Assembly: GCA_017562135.1 (NCBI GenBank) | Contig: QEYB01001036.1 | Span: 1 to 64,000, forward strand | Direction of reading: 5' to 3' | DNA from: Dipylidium caninum | Lineage: Eukaryota; Platyhelminthes; Cestoda; Cyclophyllidea; Dipylidiidae | Length of the DNA: 64,000 nucleotides | In this document: in pieces, positions 23,242 to 35,074 of the stretch | Layout of the letters: each line of letters opens with the position of its first letter | Position numbering within the stretch: position 1 is the stretch's first letter | Program-made: the position numbers and the translations under genes | The notes under the pieces: model-generated | Told to the model about the DNA's origin: nothing | Database searches by the model: none | The model's input: only the letters and a program-made list of their open reading frames with translations

Positions 23242-23470
23242 TCGGTTCTTAATAAAGCAAGCAGGCAAGCACAGCACAGCAAAGCAAGGCTCAAGTTCGC
23301 AAAGTCACTTTGTGTGCGAGGAAAGGCGTCAACAAATTCAAATGCAATCGATACCGCCGCTTGCAATCGATAATGGCCGCGTCAGCGATTCAGCAGGCCA
23401 TGGTTGGCAGCACTTCGTGAGTGGACGCGTTCAGACAGTTGTGAGGGTTAAATTAAAGCGTCAGGTGCCC
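23241..23470 (-). promoter_or_regulatory. Conserved upstream block of family B
   Basis: The minus-strand sequence just before the proposed ATG (TTTGTTGACGCCTTTCCTCG, then CACAAAGT) is shared with 40,268-40,320 ahead of the B copy 3 ATG. It is probably the 5' untranslated region or an upstream exon. No TATA-like element is clear. Confidence 0.3.
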
Positions 23471-25095
23471 GAGTGTGTGGTGGCTGCTTTCGGCAGCGGC
23501 GTTAGCCATACTCTCGTGGGGCGGTAATGGGCTCGCAGTCTTTTGGCACTTCTGGCTGAACTCAACCTATGCGATGAGGCCGCCACTTGGCAAGCTCACT
23601 AGTCTGACCACTCACCCCAACTGCCGACTCGTTCGTTGAAACACCCTCACCTTGGTCTTCGCCTTCGCCTTCGCTTCTGCTTCTGCATCTGTATCTGCAT
23701 CTGCCAATATCTTCACGCAGTCTAATCCCACCTTCTTTCACCAATTTGCTTGCCCTTGCTCTTGCTCTCGTCATACATTCGGCTACAACTGTGATAACTC
23801 CATAAATCAACTGAGCCCAACCCACTCCTCTCGCCACTCACCATTAGCCCATTCTCTCTCCTGCAATACCTTATGCAAAGGGCAAATCTCTTCTGATTCA
23901 GTAAGAGGCCGCCTGTCAACCTTATTATTCGCCCTCGATATCAAACAGGTGAGAGTGAATAGACGCTTTCCTCGCCCTCTAGTTGCCCTCATTCCTTCAT
24001 TCTTCCCTTTCCTTTCCCTCCCTTCCCTTCCCCACCCTTCCTCACTCTTCCCTTCCATTCGATTCCCTTACCTTCCCATCCTTTCCCTTTGTCTATTCTC
24101 TTATTTGACCCACAAATCCCTCTCCTCTGCATTATTTGTGCCCTCCTCCTCCTCCTTCTTCTTCTCCTTCTCTTTTTTTCTTCTTCTTCTTTCTCCTATC
24201 AATGCTTCTGGTTATCCTCAGATTCCTCCTTTGAGCCATCATCTTGTAACGAGTCGACTATGACATTGCCACTCCACATGGCGAGCACTTTCCTCCCACA
24301 TGAGACTAAGGCGAGGCCGCGTTTGCCCTAACCACTGATTTCCGCTTCTCCTCACTCTTCTTCGCACCTGTGGTGCGGACAAGTGCAATCTGTCCTCGTG
24401 TCCACAATACTATGGTCAAGTGGAGAATACATACAACGCAGAGCATTTCTCCTTCTCTCCAATAAGCCTCACAGACACGCCACTCGCCGTGTGTGCATCT
24501 CGTCACCTCGCCACGCATTCCCTGTCATATGGGCAGACAAAGATGAAAATCACCTCCACGTCAGTCAAGGCCTCATTCCCGTTGGCCTGCCTGCCTGCCT
24601 GCCTGCCCTGCCTGCCTGCCTGCCTGCAAGCGGGAGGAAGGATTCTGATATTTCTTGTGCTGATGCAGCGTTTGCAGTCAGGTTCCCAACGATTAACAAT
24701 ATCAATCAGTTGTATTTTAATCTGGGTGCATGTGCGGTTGATTCGCATACTCCAATTGCTGACTTTCCCATATCTGTCAAGTGTTATTATTATTTTACGG
24801 CCCCCATAGTACAAATATGTTTTGTTTACTGTTTCGGGAGTCACATGGTCTGGGAGTTAGTTTATTGTCTAAACTTTCGTGCATGTGTTCTACTTTTGTC
24901 ATTCTCCTCCGTAAGGCTGTTGGATCATAAGCTTGGAAGTGGTATATCTCTCCAATTGGTTTGTCTGATGTGATCCAAATTCCTTTGCAGTTTAAGCCTT
25001 TGTGCCCGCCTTTGATTGGTACCTGGTGAGCATATCTATCACAGATTTTTCACCTTTCGTCGTGTGCTATTCACCTGTAGTAGTTGAGCGAGCGA
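23470..25095. other. Gene-free interval with pyrimidine-rich stretches
   Basis: This holds a hexanucleotide-like CTTCGC/CTGCAT patch (23,650-23,710), long C/T-rich runs (23,990-24,200), and a GCCT tetranucleotide array. A long plus frame (23,652-24,263) crosses the low-complexity text and is not credible. Plus frame 24,383-24,973 has 196 codons, but it spans the GCCT array and shows no splice support. Confidence 0.4.
24583..24628 (+). repeat. (GCCT)n microsatellite
   Basis: About eleven GCCT units with one interruption. Confidence 0.95.
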
Positions 25096-25430
25096 CTTGT
25101 AGGTTGATTTGAAGATTTAGTTGTTTGTAAGCCTCAACGAAATATTCCCTTCATAGGCGTAACTCTATATCGCCGTCTCCGCCTCCGCCTCCGTCTGCGT
25201 GTCTGTCTTCTCATGGAACGCCTTGTCGAACATTTTGTTCTTTGTCATCACACCTAATCAAGGAGGACCTCACATTGGTGGCTTGCAGCGCCGAGGTTGA
25301 CAACGGTTTGATGTTGGTGGAAGAAGACAAACTTGGCCAACTGTTCGTTCTCCGACCTATCTGGACCCGTCTCGTCTCGTCTCGTCTTGTCTCGTCTCGA
25401 CATGTCGAAGAGGCCGTCATCTATAGTCCC
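25095..25430 (+). repeat. Repeat family J, copy 1, with conserved peptide
   Basis: Inverted partner of 58,955-59,290. Shared text includes TGTCTTCTCATGGAACGCCT, GGTCGAACATTT, and then a coding-like block. Here the plus frame reads TLVACSAEVDNGLMLVEE, then DKLGQLFVLR. The partner reads TLVTRSADVDNGFIFVEE, then EEEEDKLDRLFFIR on the minus strand. The nine-base length difference keeps frame. Both copies have stops upstream in that frame and differ there in phase, so at least one is a decayed exon. A TTCATAG acceptor-like site precedes both. A GTCTC array follows in this copy only. Confidence 0.6.
25368..25400 (+). repeat. (GTCTC)n microsatellite
   Basis: Six GTCTC-like units with one T variant, inside repeat J copy 1. 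They are absent from copy 2. Confidence 0.9.
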
Positions 25431-26690
25431 TGACCACAGACAATTGGTATAAGATGTTTTTCCAGCCTGTCTTGAGTCCTATCTTGTAGAGGATTTGACG
25501 CAGCTTATTTGATGCAAACAGTGTTCCCACCAAGATGTGACATCCGCCTTCAGGTTGGCATCTTTCAAATCGCCCTGCTTTTTGGACGTGTATCCATTGC
25601 ATGTGGACAATTTGTTTGACAAAGGGTCTTCCTTCTAGTCGAATTACCTGAAATGATAAGAGTTGAGTACAGGAGCACCACAAGTGTGGTGAGCGAGCAC
25701 ATGCATGCATCAGACACTTGCAGAAGTAGGTCACTTGCGGCTGAGCTTTGTAGCCTCTAAAAGTGAGGACTGTGATTGCCTGACAATCGACTAGACAGCA
25801 CAGGCGAAGAAAACTTCAACCAGGTCCACGAATGGACGAGGACGGAAGCTTCTGTGATTGTAGAGTCGACATCCTCTTCCTGTCTACCACGTCATTTGGG
25901 ACTTGGCTCAGAGTCCAAACTCTCCTGTGCAAACCTCCCAACCACCTACGCCTCCATGTACACACTGTGAATGCTCAGTAAACAGACGGGGTTGCACGTG
26001 TAGAAAAAACTTCTACCAGGGCTGCTCTGAACTATCCCACTTTGAGTAGCATCTTTCGCCCACGATCACAAAGTGAGCTTCCTGTTGCATCTCGTCAGTT
26101 GTCAAATGCCTCGCGCACTTCTCCGTGCATTCGTCCTCAGCTTCCTTCGCTGCCTTGCATTGAATGCACAGCATTTCACCTCCTTTACCGTGGCACACGA
26201 CGCCGAGACTGCACGAAACTGGCTGCAGATTAGCTTGAGCTGCCTCTTCGACGAGCAACTGACCGGCGATATAGGGTAGCATGTCGACGTGATTGCCTCG
26301 TCACTTGAAATGGAGGTAGAGGATCAGAAGAAGCAATAATACGTCTCAGATGAAAAGCTCTCAAAATGAGCATAAGCTCCCGCCAGACTAAACGGCAGTC
26401 CGATAAAACAGTAATCGTAGAATAAATGGGGAACTTCGAAAACAAGAAGATCTGAGGACCTTTTAATTCTAACTCGCAGTTGAAGCTCCACTTTCATCAG
26501 CACATTTGTCAGTAAGGTAATTGCCCAACAACCACGAAATCCACTAGCACCTCTGATTCACCACAGGAATTTCCAACTATACCCTTCTCTTCCACCTATT
26601 TCAATTGCTCCTCCGAAGCAGCGGCTGGAAACCTGACTCTGCCTAATGTGCAATGAAAACCTAATAGTAGTTACTTTGACAACTGTGCCG
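25430..26690. other. Gene-free interval
   Basis: No supported gene. Frames of 60-105 codons exist on both strands (for example 25,417-25,734 minus) without other support. Confidence 0.3.
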
Positions 26691-26694
26691 GAGC

Positions 26695-26898
26695 TTACTC
26701 TCCTGCCAAATTATTTCTCGTTTTAATATCTATTACATTTATGCCCATCCTAACTAACTCAATGTCAATCAGCGACGTTGCTGAGATGCACGTGGCATAT
26801 TCCACGCCATTATTAAGCAACCTGACCACTGGTAATCGCAGAACACCGCCTGCCCTCCACTGGTCTTCACTTCTTCCTTCCGGAACGCAGGACATCAT
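26695..26898 (-). CDS. Weak candidate exon
   Basis: Not recognised. ATG at 26,898 gives MMSCVPEGRSEDQWRAG and later LLNNGVEYATCISATSLIDI, then RMGINVIDIKTRNNLAGE, directly followed by GTAAGC (a fair donor). Composition is that of an ordinary globular protein, without the Ser/Pro/Leu bias of chance frames nearby. The opposing plus frame (26,741-27,124) crosses a CCCTCT array and is less likely. There is no paralog in the window and no second exon found. Confidence 0.25.
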   Translation of the reverse strand: MMSCVPEGRSEDQWRAGGVLRLPVVRLLNNGVEYATCISATSLIDIELVRMGINVIDIKTRNNLAGE

Positions 26899-26910
26899 TC
26901 TTCACGTGAC

Positions 26911-26945
26911 ACCTCCCTCTCCCTCTCCCTCTCCCTCTCCTCTCT
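26911..26945 (+). repeat. (CCCTCT)n microsatellite
   Basis: About five CCCTCT units. Confidence 0.9.
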
Positions 26946-27470
26946 CCACCCTTATGAAAGCGCCTTTCAGTAAGCCTTTCACTCCACTCTCCCTAGCTTT
27001 ATTTCTCCACGAACTCCCAAAACCACTTCCTCGAAGTCGGTTGACTTTAAATGTGATTGACAGTATCTCACGAAGCCACGACGCTAAATCACTATGCCGG
27101 GAAACTTCTTTTGTTCGCTATTAATTTCCATTGGCATAGCGTGACTCCCTTGGCTATTAAAGGCTTCACTTAAATTCGGTTTCTCAAGGCATCCTCCGTT
27201 ATTCTGCATATGGTAAGGAGTGTTCTTTAACTTATGCGACCCAGAGTTGTACGATAAAGTTTGATCACTCGGTTGTGGCTATCTTGATAGCCACAAAGGG
27301 AAATAAAGGCGTCTCCACAAAGGTCTGACAGGAAAATTCCGATGGTGAATTCGCAGGACATGATGATGTCCTGCGTTTGCCTACAAACTGCCCAAGACGA
27401 CTTAGAGGAGCGCATGCAAGACTGTCCAGGTTATGCGAGCGGTGCAGATGCGTGTTAGAACATCAGCTCA

Positions 27471-27682
27471 GTGGCCCCTTCACCCTCCTTGACGATCAAG
27501 GCGATCTGTTTCTCTACCGTCCCTGATTTCGATACTGATAGAGTGGTGAAGACGAGCACCACGCCCATCTACGTCCCCATCGCAGCACTCACCTCGTCCA
27601 CTGTGATGGCAGCTCACCGGTCAGGAAGTCGTTCGTCGGAGGCCGCTTCAGCAATATATGTTTGCGATTCGTGCCTATGCAG
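27471..27682 (+). CDS. Weak candidate internal exon
   Basis: Not recognised. The plus frame (no ATG at its start) encodes KAICFSTVPDFDTDRVVK and TTPIYVPIAALTSSTVMAAH, and reaches a fair donor, TGCAG followed by GTGTTA, at 27,683. A CATCAG acceptor-like site lies just upstream at about 27,466. Protein-like composition and two marginal splice sites are the only evidence. Confidence 0.22.
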
Positions 27683-27689
27683 GTGTTAT

Positions 27690-29190
27690 CGTGAAAAGCA
27701 CCTACTTTTCGGGATTTTATGTGATGGGTTCCTAGATGCGACGTGAACTAAAGACTTGATGGTACTTTGGTAGCCGTAGTTCCAAGACGATGAGATGAGC
27801 TGTGTCATTGAGAGGACTGCCTGTTTGAGGCAGGTGAAAGAGATGTTCACCCCTGAGCGAGTGGCCGAAATCGGGAGTGGTGAGTTTGGACGAAGAATGA
27901 AGGAGAATGAAGAGTAGCTTGAAAGAAAAATGGAAAAGTTTATAAAAAAGCCGTCCTGAGTTGCTCATAGAGAAATGGGCACGAGACAGGAGTGGAGATG
28001 AGCGAAGGCGATGGAAGTTGATCAGATTAGGTCAAACGACGCGATTTTCCGACCAGGATTATATACAACCAGGAGCGGAGGGTTGGGATGGGTCAAGGTG
28101 GTGGGTGGAAGTTGGGAATCAGAGTTGTGGAAATTGACGTTGAACGAGGCAATTTAACGAAGGAAAGAGTGAAGGCGTAGTCACTCAATTGCAAATGGAG
28201 CACATGGAACGCGTCTACAGCTCATGTAGGCTTGCGACGTAGGTGAGTATGGCGAAGAGTTGGACATGTTAGGGGATCCCTTCCTCCTCTCAGGCGGAAG
28301 CGTTGCTCGGTGCCGCGCCGCAGTCCGCCACAAGGCAGACGGGAGGGGAATGGCAACGTGGTCGCCTTATTGAAGGTGCGATGACAGCACTGAGGTGGGC
28401 GGGTCAGTGAAACCTTGTGCGCACCAGAGGCCAGTTCTTCAGCGAGGCCTTCACCGCACCATTCTGGCACGCACACGCCACCCGATGAGTGGTGAGGAAA
28501 GTGGAGTGAGAGCCGGAGGAAGGGCGGGTCCAATGTGAGATGTCATGTCATGTCAAGATGATTCAGAGACGTGATCAGGTTTAGCAGTTTGGGAGATGAA
28601 ATTAAGCGCGTTACGATGGGTATATAAACATTGAGTAATTAGAAGTGTATCAGCTTATTAGGCCATAATCGGCAATAAACCTTACACTAACCGTGCACTT
28701 ATTTTTATAAAATTAAGAAAAATCAGTTTTAGATGTGGTTACAGAAGACGTAGTTGAAGTGATTAATAATAACACTAAATATTATTTTGTTTTAGTGGGC
28801 CGGCTGTGGCCTTGTTTTGCGTTGGTGCGCATTTGAGTGAACGTCCGAAGATGCTTTTGTAGTTCCCGCCGTCGGAGTAAGTCTGAATTTTGTAAGTTTT
28901 TGATTGCTAATCATTGCTACCTAATATTTGTCATAAATGCTATTTGGTGAATTCCCCTCGTTGCTGTTGCAGGCGATTTGTCGATTTTGTAGGCTGAAAG
29001 AGCATGTACTTATACGAATGGACATTTGCCTCTCGCCTGTAAACTCGCCTCAGATTAAACCCAATTGGCCTTAGTTAGTGTTTACTTAGTTGGTTATTAC
29101 AGATATCGCGGAGGGCATTGAATTATTAAAAAATGCAAATGTGTCAGATAGTGAGCACACAGTCTTCAGTTCAGTTAAATAAGTAATCTC
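27690..29190. other. Gene-free interval
   Basis: No supported gene. A small GTCATGTCATGT motif at about 28,542 recurs at about 48,459. The part from 28,620 to 29,180 is AT-rich and contains an AATAAA at about 28,673. Nothing assigns that signal to a gene. Confidence 0.35.
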
Positions 29191-30760
29191 CGAAATGCTG
29201 ATGCGTTTCTTGCAGTTTGAAATGGTAGTATTTAACTTTTGTCCGTTCACATGAACTCTGGTTTTCCTTTTCAGCGTTTGTATTAAATCAGAAAGAATGA
29301 TATACGCATACAATGTAGTGCATTGGACGTTGATCATACTGATGGGAAAGTAGTCAATTGCTTAATTGTTCAACTGTGAACCAACGGTTACTTTTCTTGT
29401 TTTTTTTCGTCTTTCGACTAGAGAAGGAAGAATTTTATCAAGTTATTTGTCTTCCTCTTCAGGTGTCAACGTTTTTGTCATGGGCGACTCCTCTCACCCA
29501 TTCCAACAAATCTTATTTCTCTTCCTCTTCTGATGACCTTAATGTCGGACTTTCATGTGGGCACGAGTAGTTGTCCTTGCATTGAATGTGCTGTTGGTTT
29601 TGGCCGATAACAAGTTATTCATTCCAAGCTGTATTACCTCGCCCTGTGGCTTTGCTGTTTCCTGCAACATTTCTTCAATGAAGGTATATTTCTCTTGTCG
29701 AACTGGCCTAACATGTATTTACATGCGTCTACGCTTGGGTGGACTGCATCCCCAGTAGTGACGGGTCTTTCTTAATGTCGTGATCCGATCAGGTTCTTTT
29801 TGTAAAGCAAATGACCCCCGCGCAATCCCCCACCCTGACACTTTTCCCACACTTTCCTGGCTGCCATTGTCGTTGGCGCACTGGCTTTGCAAGTGATTGT
29901 GTGTTCTTCTTTTGCAACACCAGTTTATATCTTCGTGATGTTATTTCCTTCCTTCTTGAGGCATGCCGACTAGGTGGGCACACGTTTCATCGTGTCATAT
30001 TCTGCTATTTTATGATTCTTTCCATATTCTGCTACCTCAATAGCTCTTCACTTCCAGGATGTGGGTTGCTTTACACTCCGTCCTTTCGCCCGCCCGAACA
30101 GACCCTTCGGACGTGAAATTAGTACGTGGCCAGATGGTCACGCTGGGTAGCTGGAATATGCTCAAGAAGGCCTTTGTTAGGATATGTCAACCATCCGTTG
30201 TTCGACAGTCTTCTCCTGCTTGTACAGTAGATTCCTGCGTGGTGACAACGTCAGGTGAAACCTCAGTGATTTTCACATCTGATATGTCAAACATTTTGCC
30301 CTTCATTTGGTGGGAAGTAATAACCAGGTTATCAGGAAAGTACCAATCAATAATTCCTAGGTCAAACGGTTCAATTCTTTACTAGTGTTGATTTCAACTT
30401 GTCACATCTTCGTTAGCTGTGTGCAGCAGAGGATGCGCTCGAGGCGGATTCGGGGCTCAGTCAACGACACCGCCATCTGTGCGAGGGGAGCGCCGATGCC
30501 GTCCGTGTTAAAGTATTCCAGTGCAGACTGCACCAACAGCTTCCTGCCCATTCTCCCTTCCTTCTCCCTCTTTCCTCATCTCCTCTGCCCTTTTTGATCT
30601 CTGCCTATTTTAATCACTGTAAAACACTGCACAAATAATTTGACGAGGTGTAAAGTCATTTCATGTGTTATGGCCAGCGTCAAGAGAGCTCTTCTGAAGG
30701 GTATGTACTGTCAGTTACCAAGTGAAATAATGGAGTAGTAAGACAGTGGATTGATTGTGG
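29190..30760 (-). pseudogene. Family A pseudogene, copy 2
   Basis: Diverged copy of 10,020-11,520 in the same orientation. The minus strand still shows MFDISDVKITEVSPDVVTTQ, FQLPSVTIWPRTNFTSEGSV, a QSQCANDNGSQESV segment and RHYWGCSPPKRRRM, but these lie in different frames and are broken by stops. One example is TGA shortly after ESTVQ; another is TAA right after PKRRRM. The segment matching the MGN start of copy 1 (11,090-11,230) is deleted, and about 190 bases at 30,415-30,605 are inserted. It therefore looks dead. Confidence 0.7.
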
Positions 30761-30989
30761 TTTGGAGACTTTTAGGAGGATGGTCGGCTGTAGGTGTGTT
30801 AGGGAGGTGCGGGGGAAATGGGAGGAATGGTGAGTCTGCGAAAAAGGAGCAAATGTCACTTCGGTAGAAGGATCAGTCGAGCTGTGTGCGGGGTTTTCGG
30901 AGGGCGTGGAGGAGTTGCTACTACACCCCTTTATCCTCTTCATGTGTCACTATGCGGCGTCGCAGTCCATAAAGTGATTCTGCTGTTGC

Positions 30990-31330
30990 GTCAGAGATGC
31001 ATTATGGCTGGTCTCCTCGAGCCACTTCTTTTTTCTCCTGCTGCTTCACTCCAGCAGCGCGCGCTCGAGGGTGAAAGACGAGAAATCAAGCAAACACCAT
31101 TGTCGACACTTTGCACTCTTCCAATTTATCACCACATTTCATTTCAACGAGGTTTAGTTGTTCCGGTTAGCTAGCGGGCAGAAACGTTCAGGTGTAATGA
31201 ATTGGCGGAAGAGTGGTCTGACAGAGACTGGTGGGGGACGGCAAGTGACGTGTGGGAAATGTGTGGGCTATTAAAACGAATTGGGGAAAGGAGATGAGAA
31301 AGAGGAGGAAGGCGGTCGGCTGAGAAGCAC
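30990..31330 (+). repeat. Dispersed repeat family H, copy 4 (partial)
   Basis: Contains TTCTCCTGCTGCTTC, then a GCGCTCGAGGGTGAAAGACG block that aligns with the GGAGGTGGAAGACGAG part of the other H copies. It sits between A copy 2 and C copy 2. Confidence 0.35.
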
Positions 31331-31784
31331 GTGTTAATAACGGTAATGGACGCGGGTGGTACAACGGTTATGCAAACTTCCCTCTTCTGCCGTTTGTCTC
31401 GACGAACATGGATTTGAGTGTCTCAAACCACGGCGACATCGTGTGGACCTCATTGATTGACCTGTAACATCAGACAAGTTCCTTTTTCTCCGCTCGCACC
31501 TGAAATCCGCAACTCCTTTCCACTCATCTCCAGTGGTCAGCCCGATGCGATGAGCCAATGAGTTGCAGTCATTCAGAAGACGAGTTGCACTGAACTGTCC
31601 TTAAACGGGGTTATAAAAATCGATTGGGAGGGACGCGACGAGGTGAGTGGCCTTGCAATGTGAAGGTGCGTCCCTTGCTAATCCTCGCTGACCGGCATTC
31701 TCCACCACCGCTCGCCACTGACGGTATCTCCCAGTATCGGATTATTTCCCCAGTGGAAGCATCCCCCGCTCCAAGGAGTAACTG

Positions 31785-31818
31785 AACGAACATACGAACG
31801 AACGAACGAACAAACGAA
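31785..31818 (+). repeat. (GAAC)n microsatellite
   Basis: A run of ACGA/GAAC tetranucleotides with two variants, inside family C copy 2. Confidence 0.85.
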
Positions 31819-32013
31819 GGAATTTCAACGGCTTCACCTGACCGACCAGAAGCTTTTCTTTGGTGCAGCTGAAAACTATTACGATGAGAGTTATTTTTGG
31901 CTAAGCGCCCTCTACTTCCATTGATAGATCTCTTCCCCCACCACCAAACACGTATTTAAAAAGTGCGTCACTGTGAAATCAAGCGGATGAAGAGAGTTGG
32001 CGAATTAGTACTT

Positions 32014-32024
32014 ACATACTCTTC
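32014..32024 (-). other. Conserved 5' splice site of family C
   Basis: Minus-strand GTAAGTACTAA begins at 32,015. Copies at 3,168 and 57,175 read GTGAGTACTAA. Conservation of a donor in three diverged copies indicates a minus-sense exon just upstream. Confidence 0.5.
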
Positions 32025-32959
32025 CACACTGACCTACTGAATCGTCGATTATGCCGGATGTCGCGTGTAAGTGGTATCCTTTGAGCTCGACGAAGAGGGA
32101 AGTTGATGGTATTCAACTGCGCTTGGGCGAACCATGCTTTGATCGCACACATCAGAAATTGCCAGAGTGAAATGAGGCTGTCCTCTGTTCTGATTTCTCT
32201 CCATGTAATGCGCGAGTCAGCGTCGTCTGCCACACTTGTCGCTAACGCTCCGCTTCTCCACTACTGTCGCCTCTTCCCTTTAAATCACCCACGCAGTTTC
32301 ACGTGGTTCCGTTTGAATTTCTCCTTCCGCTTCACCTCACCTCGACTCCCCCTGGTTTTGAATAGACTGCTGGTAAGTCAGAACTCGAGGTAGTGGTGTC
32401 CTCATAGCGTAGACAAAAACGGCTTGTGCAAATAGAAGCCTCCTTCTGTGCACCCAGAAGATGTCGTCATGCTGGGTTGTGTATGGGGCCATGCCACAGA
32501 TCCTTGAGGGTGCAAATAGGCACTGGAAACAGAGCTACTGAGATCAAGAGGCTTCAAGGCTGTCGCTCATCAACTCATCACAGTGCATTCTGTCAATCTA
32601 CCAGGAAAGACTCAGTCCAAGCCTCTGAAGATGCTGTCAGTAGACCGCGTGGATTGGGGAAAGATGGTCTAGTGCAATTCCATCGGCTCTTGCAGTTCGG
32701 CAGACTTCACTTGCAAGTACACTAACACGAGACGGAGACCACTGATAAGAGTGAGCGTTGGACTAGGCTCCTCCTGCAATGCTACAACTCATGTGTCTCC
32801 TCGTCGTCCGTGAGCACGTCATCTCGAGGGGACCTCTGCTCGGCTGTCGTAATTCGTAGTGATGATGAACATTCGCATATGACACATTCGCTTTCTTGGC
32901 ATTGACTTGATGCCACATCACATAGCGCTATGAAGTGGGGGTTTTGTCTGTTGAGAATG

Positions 32960-33865
32960 TTGTCTGCGAACGACCTTCGTGCCGTTTCCCGGATGAATAT
33001 CCAGGCAAGGTGAATTGCATGGTGTTTTGGGATGAAAAGCTTTTCTTTATGTTCTCTCTTGTCCTAATACATGATTCCACTACCATTGCCTAGTTGTCCA
33101 TTCTTTTGCTATTATTTTGCAAAAGTAACTTTTGTTTCTCATGCTCCCTTTCAGGATTGACCATCTTATCTTATGGGATTGTGTGTAGCAAACTGTTATT
33201 CCGGTGACCAGAGGACTCATCCATACTGACATTGTCCCACCGCATTCGATGTCATTTCAATCTGTCTTTGGCGCCTCTTCCTGCAGATCGGTATATTTGC
33301 CCGCTACGTATTGCTCGCTGATCTGCCCTTAAGCCCACTCCACTCCAACTATCGTCAAGTGATGAACCTCTTGTTACCCTGTGGAAACGTTTTAGAACCT
33401 ATTTTTTGGTATTCGAACTTCTATCATGTGTGTTATACTGAAGCTGCATTATTTCGCTTGCATATTTGTTTGTGGTTTTATCGTGAAGTTAGATCTGTCA
33501 GGAGTGTCGTCTTGTCGATATTTAGTCATTGAGAAACAAAATAATAACATGTTATGCATTTATTATTTTGAGTTAGATGTTGGCGCACTTTTATTATTGA
33601 ATGAAATAAATAGTAAGCGCCGGCCAGTCATCTCTGGTTCATGCTGAGGTTACATTCAACACTTTACACTTTTCAGTGCTTGCATCGTGCACGTAGGCTC
33701 TTTGGGCTTAAGCCGAAACCATTGTACCACTGACGGTATGATTATACAAAAGGCACTTGGAAATTTCATGCCTGACGGTGTGGCTCCGATGCGAATAGTT
33801 TCCCGCTGTCATAAAATAGAAGACTACTAAAACGTAGATGTTCTTGTCGTTTTTGTTTACCTTTG
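32960..33865. other. Gene-free interval
   Basis: AT-rich in its second half. No supported gene. It ends in a good acceptor-like region (TTTGTTTACCTTTGTAG) at 33,868. Confidence 0.35.
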
Positions 33866-33869
33866 TAGG

Positions 33870-35070
33870 TCCTAAAGAGAAGAAGATGCCATTGATCCAT
33901 GCAACACTAATTGATCAACGCGGAGGCAGTGTGGAAGTACTGATGACGAAGTTATCGCTAGATGGAAATGGAGAGACCAATAATGATCCGCCAACATGAG
34001 AGCAGTCAAAAAGCGCCACACGAGGAAAGTGAAAACCCCATGTTAGGGAACTACCAGATTGACATTGAAAGAACACATCGAAGTCAGATTAAAGTGCGCT
34101 TCAGACGATTCACAGAACTGGTGATGCTACTACTACTACCACTAAAGCCACAGGTACCCGCCGGAAGAGGAAGAACAACCAGAAGAAGTGGAAGGGTTTT
34201 CTTGTTAACATAGCAACAAGCCGATCTATTAATTCGAACTCTTGGTTACTATTGCAGTGAAGAGTCAGTCATCCAGGCCGATGGGTTCATCTCCAGCGCC
34301 GTGGTCAGCATCCGCTGAATGTGGCGTTGAGAGGCTTGGCAGGAGCATATCATCCGTGCCATCGAGCCCCGAGGCTACAACGTGGGAGCGCAAACCATGT
34401 CTTCGTGACGACGAGAAAAGTGGTTAGGCTTTCTCTCCGCTAACTCTTCAAGCAGGCTGCCAACAGGCGCTAACCTCGCCATCCTCCCCCCTTCCTCTGG
34501 GCCGTTTGGACCATTCAACTTACCTCCTTTTTTATTTGTGTGCACACGCAGACACTTGCTCCGTGATGAGTGTGAAGGCGAATGCGCGGACTGTGAGACC
34601 AGCCAAGTCGCCTTCTGGTCGACGCGATCCCAGTCAGCGCGGCACCGGCCCACTCATAGGAGGAGGGGAAGGACTTGTCTAGCGCTTCTGCCAGAAATGG
34701 GAGAGGTGAACAGTACTTCTTGGAAGGAGGCGGGGAAGGAAGAGAGACGCCCCATTTTGAAGAAAGACAGAGTTGAAAGCCTTTCTACAGCTACTGTTGG
34801 CAATTTGGGTCGCCAACAGCGTCATGCTCTATTCAATGTCACCTTCGACGTCTCCCCCACTATCCTCGATGTAAATGAGGAAGACGGAGTGGTGAAGATG
34901 TTGGCACAACTGGAAAATGAGAACGGAATGGCCGAGGAGATTGGGATGAGAAGTGAGACGGAGTCAGTCAGTCAGTCGATTTTGCGGAATTAAATGAAAG
35001 ATTGAACGGCATGTGCTCACTCATCCCACTTGTTGGGCTAATACCCTTCCTCATTATCATTTGAATAAAG
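33870..35070 (+). CDS. Family B gene, copy 2 (plus strand)
   Basis: Plus-strand paralog of the 20.7-23.2 kb gene. An acceptor at 33,868 opens PKEKKMPLIHATLIDQRGGS, then VEVLMTKLSLDGNGE, which hits a stop. Next, a CTATTGCAG acceptor at 34,257 starts the conserved exon VKSQSSRPMGSSPAPWS, then SPEATTWERKPCLRDDEKS. A 33-nt mini-intron (GTTAGG, CGCTAACTC branch, AAGCAG) leads to CQQALTSPSSPLPLGRLD in frame. A later frame ends TFDVSPTILDVNEEDG, AQLENENGMAEEIGMRSETE and a stop at 34,993. AATAAA follows at 35,064-35,069. About 270 bases (34,525-34,800) are absent from copy 1. The long acidic array of copy 1 is missing here. It may be a real short gene or a partly decayed copy. Confidence 0.45.
35064..35069 (+). 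terminator. Candidate poly(A) signal of family B copy 2
   Basis: Canonical AATAAA, 71 bases after the stop codon at 34,993. Confidence 0.45.
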
Positions 35071-35074
35071 TCTA

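Larger units (their letters stand above)
31555..32960 (-). pseudogene. Family C gene copy 2, the least broken copy
   Basis: Not recognised. On the minus strand one exon runs from a CGACAGTAG acceptor-like site near 32,257 to 32,016. It encodes DADSRITWREIRTEDSLISL, LMCAIKAWFAQAQLNTIN and a basic end, NRRFSRSVWKS. It stops at the strong donor GTAAGTACTAA, which two other copies keep. Copy 3 reads EARITWRGRRTDDTLISLYQ and copy 4 AIKA, then AQ.QLNAIN and RRFHRRVWKC. Most differences are conservative, which supports the minus frame. An upstream segment (about 32,480-32,560) matches SSSVSSAYLHPQGSVAW, then TT, of the other copies. In-frame stops lie upstream of it, so I call it a pseudogene, but a spliced gene is not excluded. 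Confidence 0.5.

Noticed and set aside
23652..24263. 203-codon plus-strand Ser/Leu/Phe-rich frame
   Set aside because: It runs through long pyrimidine-rich stretches, which keep frames open by chance.
24583..24628. Possible CRISPR-like array
   Set aside because: A plain tetranucleotide microsatellite without spacers.
24383..24973. 196-codon plus-strand frame
   Set aside because: It spans the GCCT microsatellite, has a leucine/cysteine bias from it, and no splice or paralog support.
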